A stretch of 54,469 bases of DNA from Methanosarcina baikalica (GTDB lineage: Archaea; Halobacteriota; Methanosarcinia; Methanosarcinales; Methanosarcinaceae): NCBI RefSeq assembly GCF_031461075.1, contig NZ_JAVKPK010000021.1:1-54469 (forward strand), given 5' to 3'. The notes beneath the pieces were generated by a model, which did not search any database, was not told where the DNA came from, and was given only the letters and a program-made list of their open reading frames with translations. Positions within the stretch are counted from its first letter, which is position 1. Every line of letters starts with the position of its first letter. Position numbers and translations under genes: made by a program. Below are positions 53,149 through 54,469 of the stretch, one piece after another.

Positions 53149-53562
53149 TTACAGTTTCCTTTCCATTTTCTCTCTCTGTGTCTCTGTCTGACCCGGCAAC
53201 TCTACCTGCCAGTAAGGTTTGTGGCCATAATAATTGTACATGCTGCCAAGCCACCCACGGTTAGTTGTAGGCCAGTTATCTTTATCAAAGCCCTCTGCCT
53301 TTTCCAGGACTTCTTTATCGACGTTAAGGAGGAAGGAATGCTCGTGCGGCCTCAGTGACAGGGCCCCCCAGGGAATCGCAAATAGCTTATTGCCCATACC
53401 CAGAAATCCGCCAAAAGAGAGTACTGCATATGCTACTCTTCCATCTTCGAGATCTATCATTAACTCTTCAATCTTCCCGAGGTCCTCTCCGGCTCTATTG
53501 ACAACCTTATCCCCTTTTATCGTGCTTGCTGACAAAAATTGTGGATTCTCTCTGCTTACCAT
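53149..53562 (-). CDS. PRC-barrel domain protein, 137 aa
   Basis: The PRC barrel is clear: LSASTIKGDKVVNRAGEDLG, IEELMIDLEDGRVAYAVLSF, then KLFAIPWGALSLRPHEHSFL. The C-terminal 45 residues are aromatic and polar (GWLGSMYNYYGHKPYWQVE) and end in charged residues. ATG 53562 is chosen for its GGAG site; the frame is open to 53619. PRC-barrel proteins bind proteins or RNA in stress and metabolism; the partner is unknown. Confidence 0.85.
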   Translation of the reverse strand: MVSRENPQFLSASTIKGDKVVNRAGEDLGKIEELMIDLEDGRVAYAVLSFGGFLGMGNKLFAIPWGALSLRPHEHSFLLNVDKEVLEKAEGFDKDNWPTTNRGWLGSMYNYYGHKPYWQVELPGQTETQREKMERKL

Positions 53563-53751
53563 ATTTCCAACTCCTAGAATTTCAAGAGATATACATTTTA
53601 AAGCCTGTGTCCTCAACACAACTTCAAAATCTCCTCCCCAATTAATATTATATTTGAATCTACTTAAAAACTAACAGCAATTATCAGTTTTGTAGAATAT
53701 AAATGAGTGGGATAGTCTTCTCGAGAAGCTTCTCCAAAGAAACCATTTATT

Positions 53752-53841
53752 TTATTTTTTTACGCTTCCTTCTGCGGTTTTTATCGGTTCGGCTTCTTTT
53801 ACATCTTCCTTTGTAGATTCTACTTTCTTATTGTCTATCAT
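53752..53841 (-). CDS. Small charged peptide gene, 29 aa
   Basis: ATG 53841 lies just after AAAGGAGTGG. The product (MIDNKKVESTKEDVKEAEP, ending SVKK) is charged and disordered. Similar short acidic-basic peptides are seen near stress-type genes in Methanosarcina, as I recall; no function is known. Confidence 0.5.
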   Translation of the reverse strand: MIDNKKVESTKEDVKEAEPIKTAEGSVKK

Positions 53842-54172
53842 ATATTCCACTCCTTTGTTTTTTACCGGCATTGTTTTTAAAATGCTGGCTAATCTTACTT
53901 CAAATAATATTATTATTACATTAAACGAAAAATCTAGTTATAATAGGCCATCAAAATACCATGACTCGACAATATATGATATATATCGAGAACATATTCT
54001 ATAGACATTCGTATTTATATATATATGTATGGATTCACTAAATAATTTTATATTTAAATATGTTGTATTAATGAGTACTATAAACATTTGAACATGTATT
54101 TTGATGGATTTGTTCAAAGAAAATAAATTTGTTTCTAACGTTGGTGTTATCAATATGGACATAGAAAAAAAG
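53842..54172. other. Intergenic stretch
   Basis: AT-rich and gene-free. A minus-strand open frame (53938-54234) starts inside the adjacent short element and is not supported. Confidence 0.4.
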
Positions 54173-54320
54173 GGTTCCGTTGCAAAAAAATATTTCTGCA
54201 ATTTGACACTATAATTTTCACCTTTATGTGTCATTTTCTTCTTAATAAAAAGGATTAACTTTCCTAATTGTGAAGATTTTCACTGATTCTGTAAAAAAGC
54301 CGGATTTTTGCAACGGAACC
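54173..54320. mobile_element. MITE with IS6-like terminal inverted repeats
   Basis: Perfect 16-bp ends GGTTCCGTTGCAAAAA (54173-54188) and TTTTTGCAACGGAACC (54305-54320) enclose 148 bp without an ORF. The end sequence resembles IS6-family ends (GGTTCTGTTGCAAA, from memory). No clear target duplication is seen. A full-length partner IS elsewhere would mobilise it. Confidence 0.75.
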
Positions 54321-54338
54321 GAAAAGAGAACATTTGTG

Positions 54339-54369
54339 GATAGCGACATTTACCTTAAATGTCGCTATC
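54339..54369. repeat. 14-bp hairpin
   Basis: GATAGCGACATTTA (54339-54352) and TAAATGTCGCTATC (54356-54369) flank CCT. It lies just outside the IS6-like element and may be a terminator or an end of another element. Confidence 0.7.
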
Positions 54370-54469
54370 ATAACGGTTTAGAGTCTTTTTTGTCGACCTT
54401 GTAGTGGTTCCCAAAGATTCGGATTAGAAGCTACATTTTTCGCTACATTTTTTATATTTTGCATTACAA

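Overview
The window reads as a Methanosarcina-type methanogen chromosome. The supporting genes are a homocitrate synthase of the AksA type, a protein I match to methanogenesis marker 11, a CooT-type nickel protein, an archaeal type II GAPDH, and archaeal surface proteins with a PGF-like C-terminus. Intergenic DNA is AT-rich with BRE/TATA promoters, and most genes have strong G-rich ribosome binding sites. I cannot name the species.

Region 1 (1-664) holds a degenerate short inverted-repeat element and the 5' part of radC. Region 2 (about 658-31684) is a 31.02-kb integrated element that splits radC. The 7-bp core ACACTGA occurs at both ends (658-664 and 31678-31684). Joining the halves at the core restores one in-frame RadC of about 229 aa. 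A 12-bp inverted arm repeat (GTAATACATACC) lies 16-17 bp from each core, so the excised circle would have a symmetric attP. A tyrosine recombinase (712-2016) reads inward from the left end.

Inside the element, 2.0-8.5 kb is a replication and control block: an RHH protein, an AAA/SF3-like helicase, an iteron-rich candidate origin, a PrimPol-type primase behind a duplicated operator/promoter, a winged-helix protein and several small proteins. From 8.6 to 13.7 kb come a 1333-aa Ala-rich coiled-coil protein with a possible ADP-ribosyltransferase-like patch and a very basic partner. From 13.8 to 22.6 kb is a cargo-like stretch: a YVTN beta-propeller surface protein, a secreted papain-like protease, an RHH-thioredoxin fusion with an array of palindromic operators, a DUF4157 (eCIS-type) polymorphic toxin, gene fragments and an IS remnant. 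From 22.7 to 28.8 kb are two matching cassettes on the minus strand, each a small AbrB-like gene directly followed by a DUF2341 surface protein with C-terminal membrane helices; a third AbrB-like gene is divergent. From 29 to 31.6 kb are putative structured RNAs and a DUF3006/metallo-beta-lactamase pair.

Region 3 (31684 to the end) is chromosome: the JAMM half of radC, marker protein 11, an IorA-like TPP protein, a DUF3160 lipoprotein, aksA, nadK plus an inositol-phosphatase-family gene, gap, a decayed PAS kinase, cooT, a DUF89 phosphatase, an AlkP-fold protein, an acylphosphatase, a MetE-like protein, a decayed YihY/BrkB gene, small stress-type proteins (DUF1328, PRC-barrel), and a secreted NMT-repeat gene broken by a short inverted-repeat element.

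My working view is that the element is an integrative plasmid or virus-like replicon that makes its own membrane-anchored surface proteins and has picked up toxin, protease and redox-regulator cargo. No capsid, portal, terminase or FtsK/HerA-type ATPase was recognised, and no rRNA, tRNA or CRISPR array was seen.
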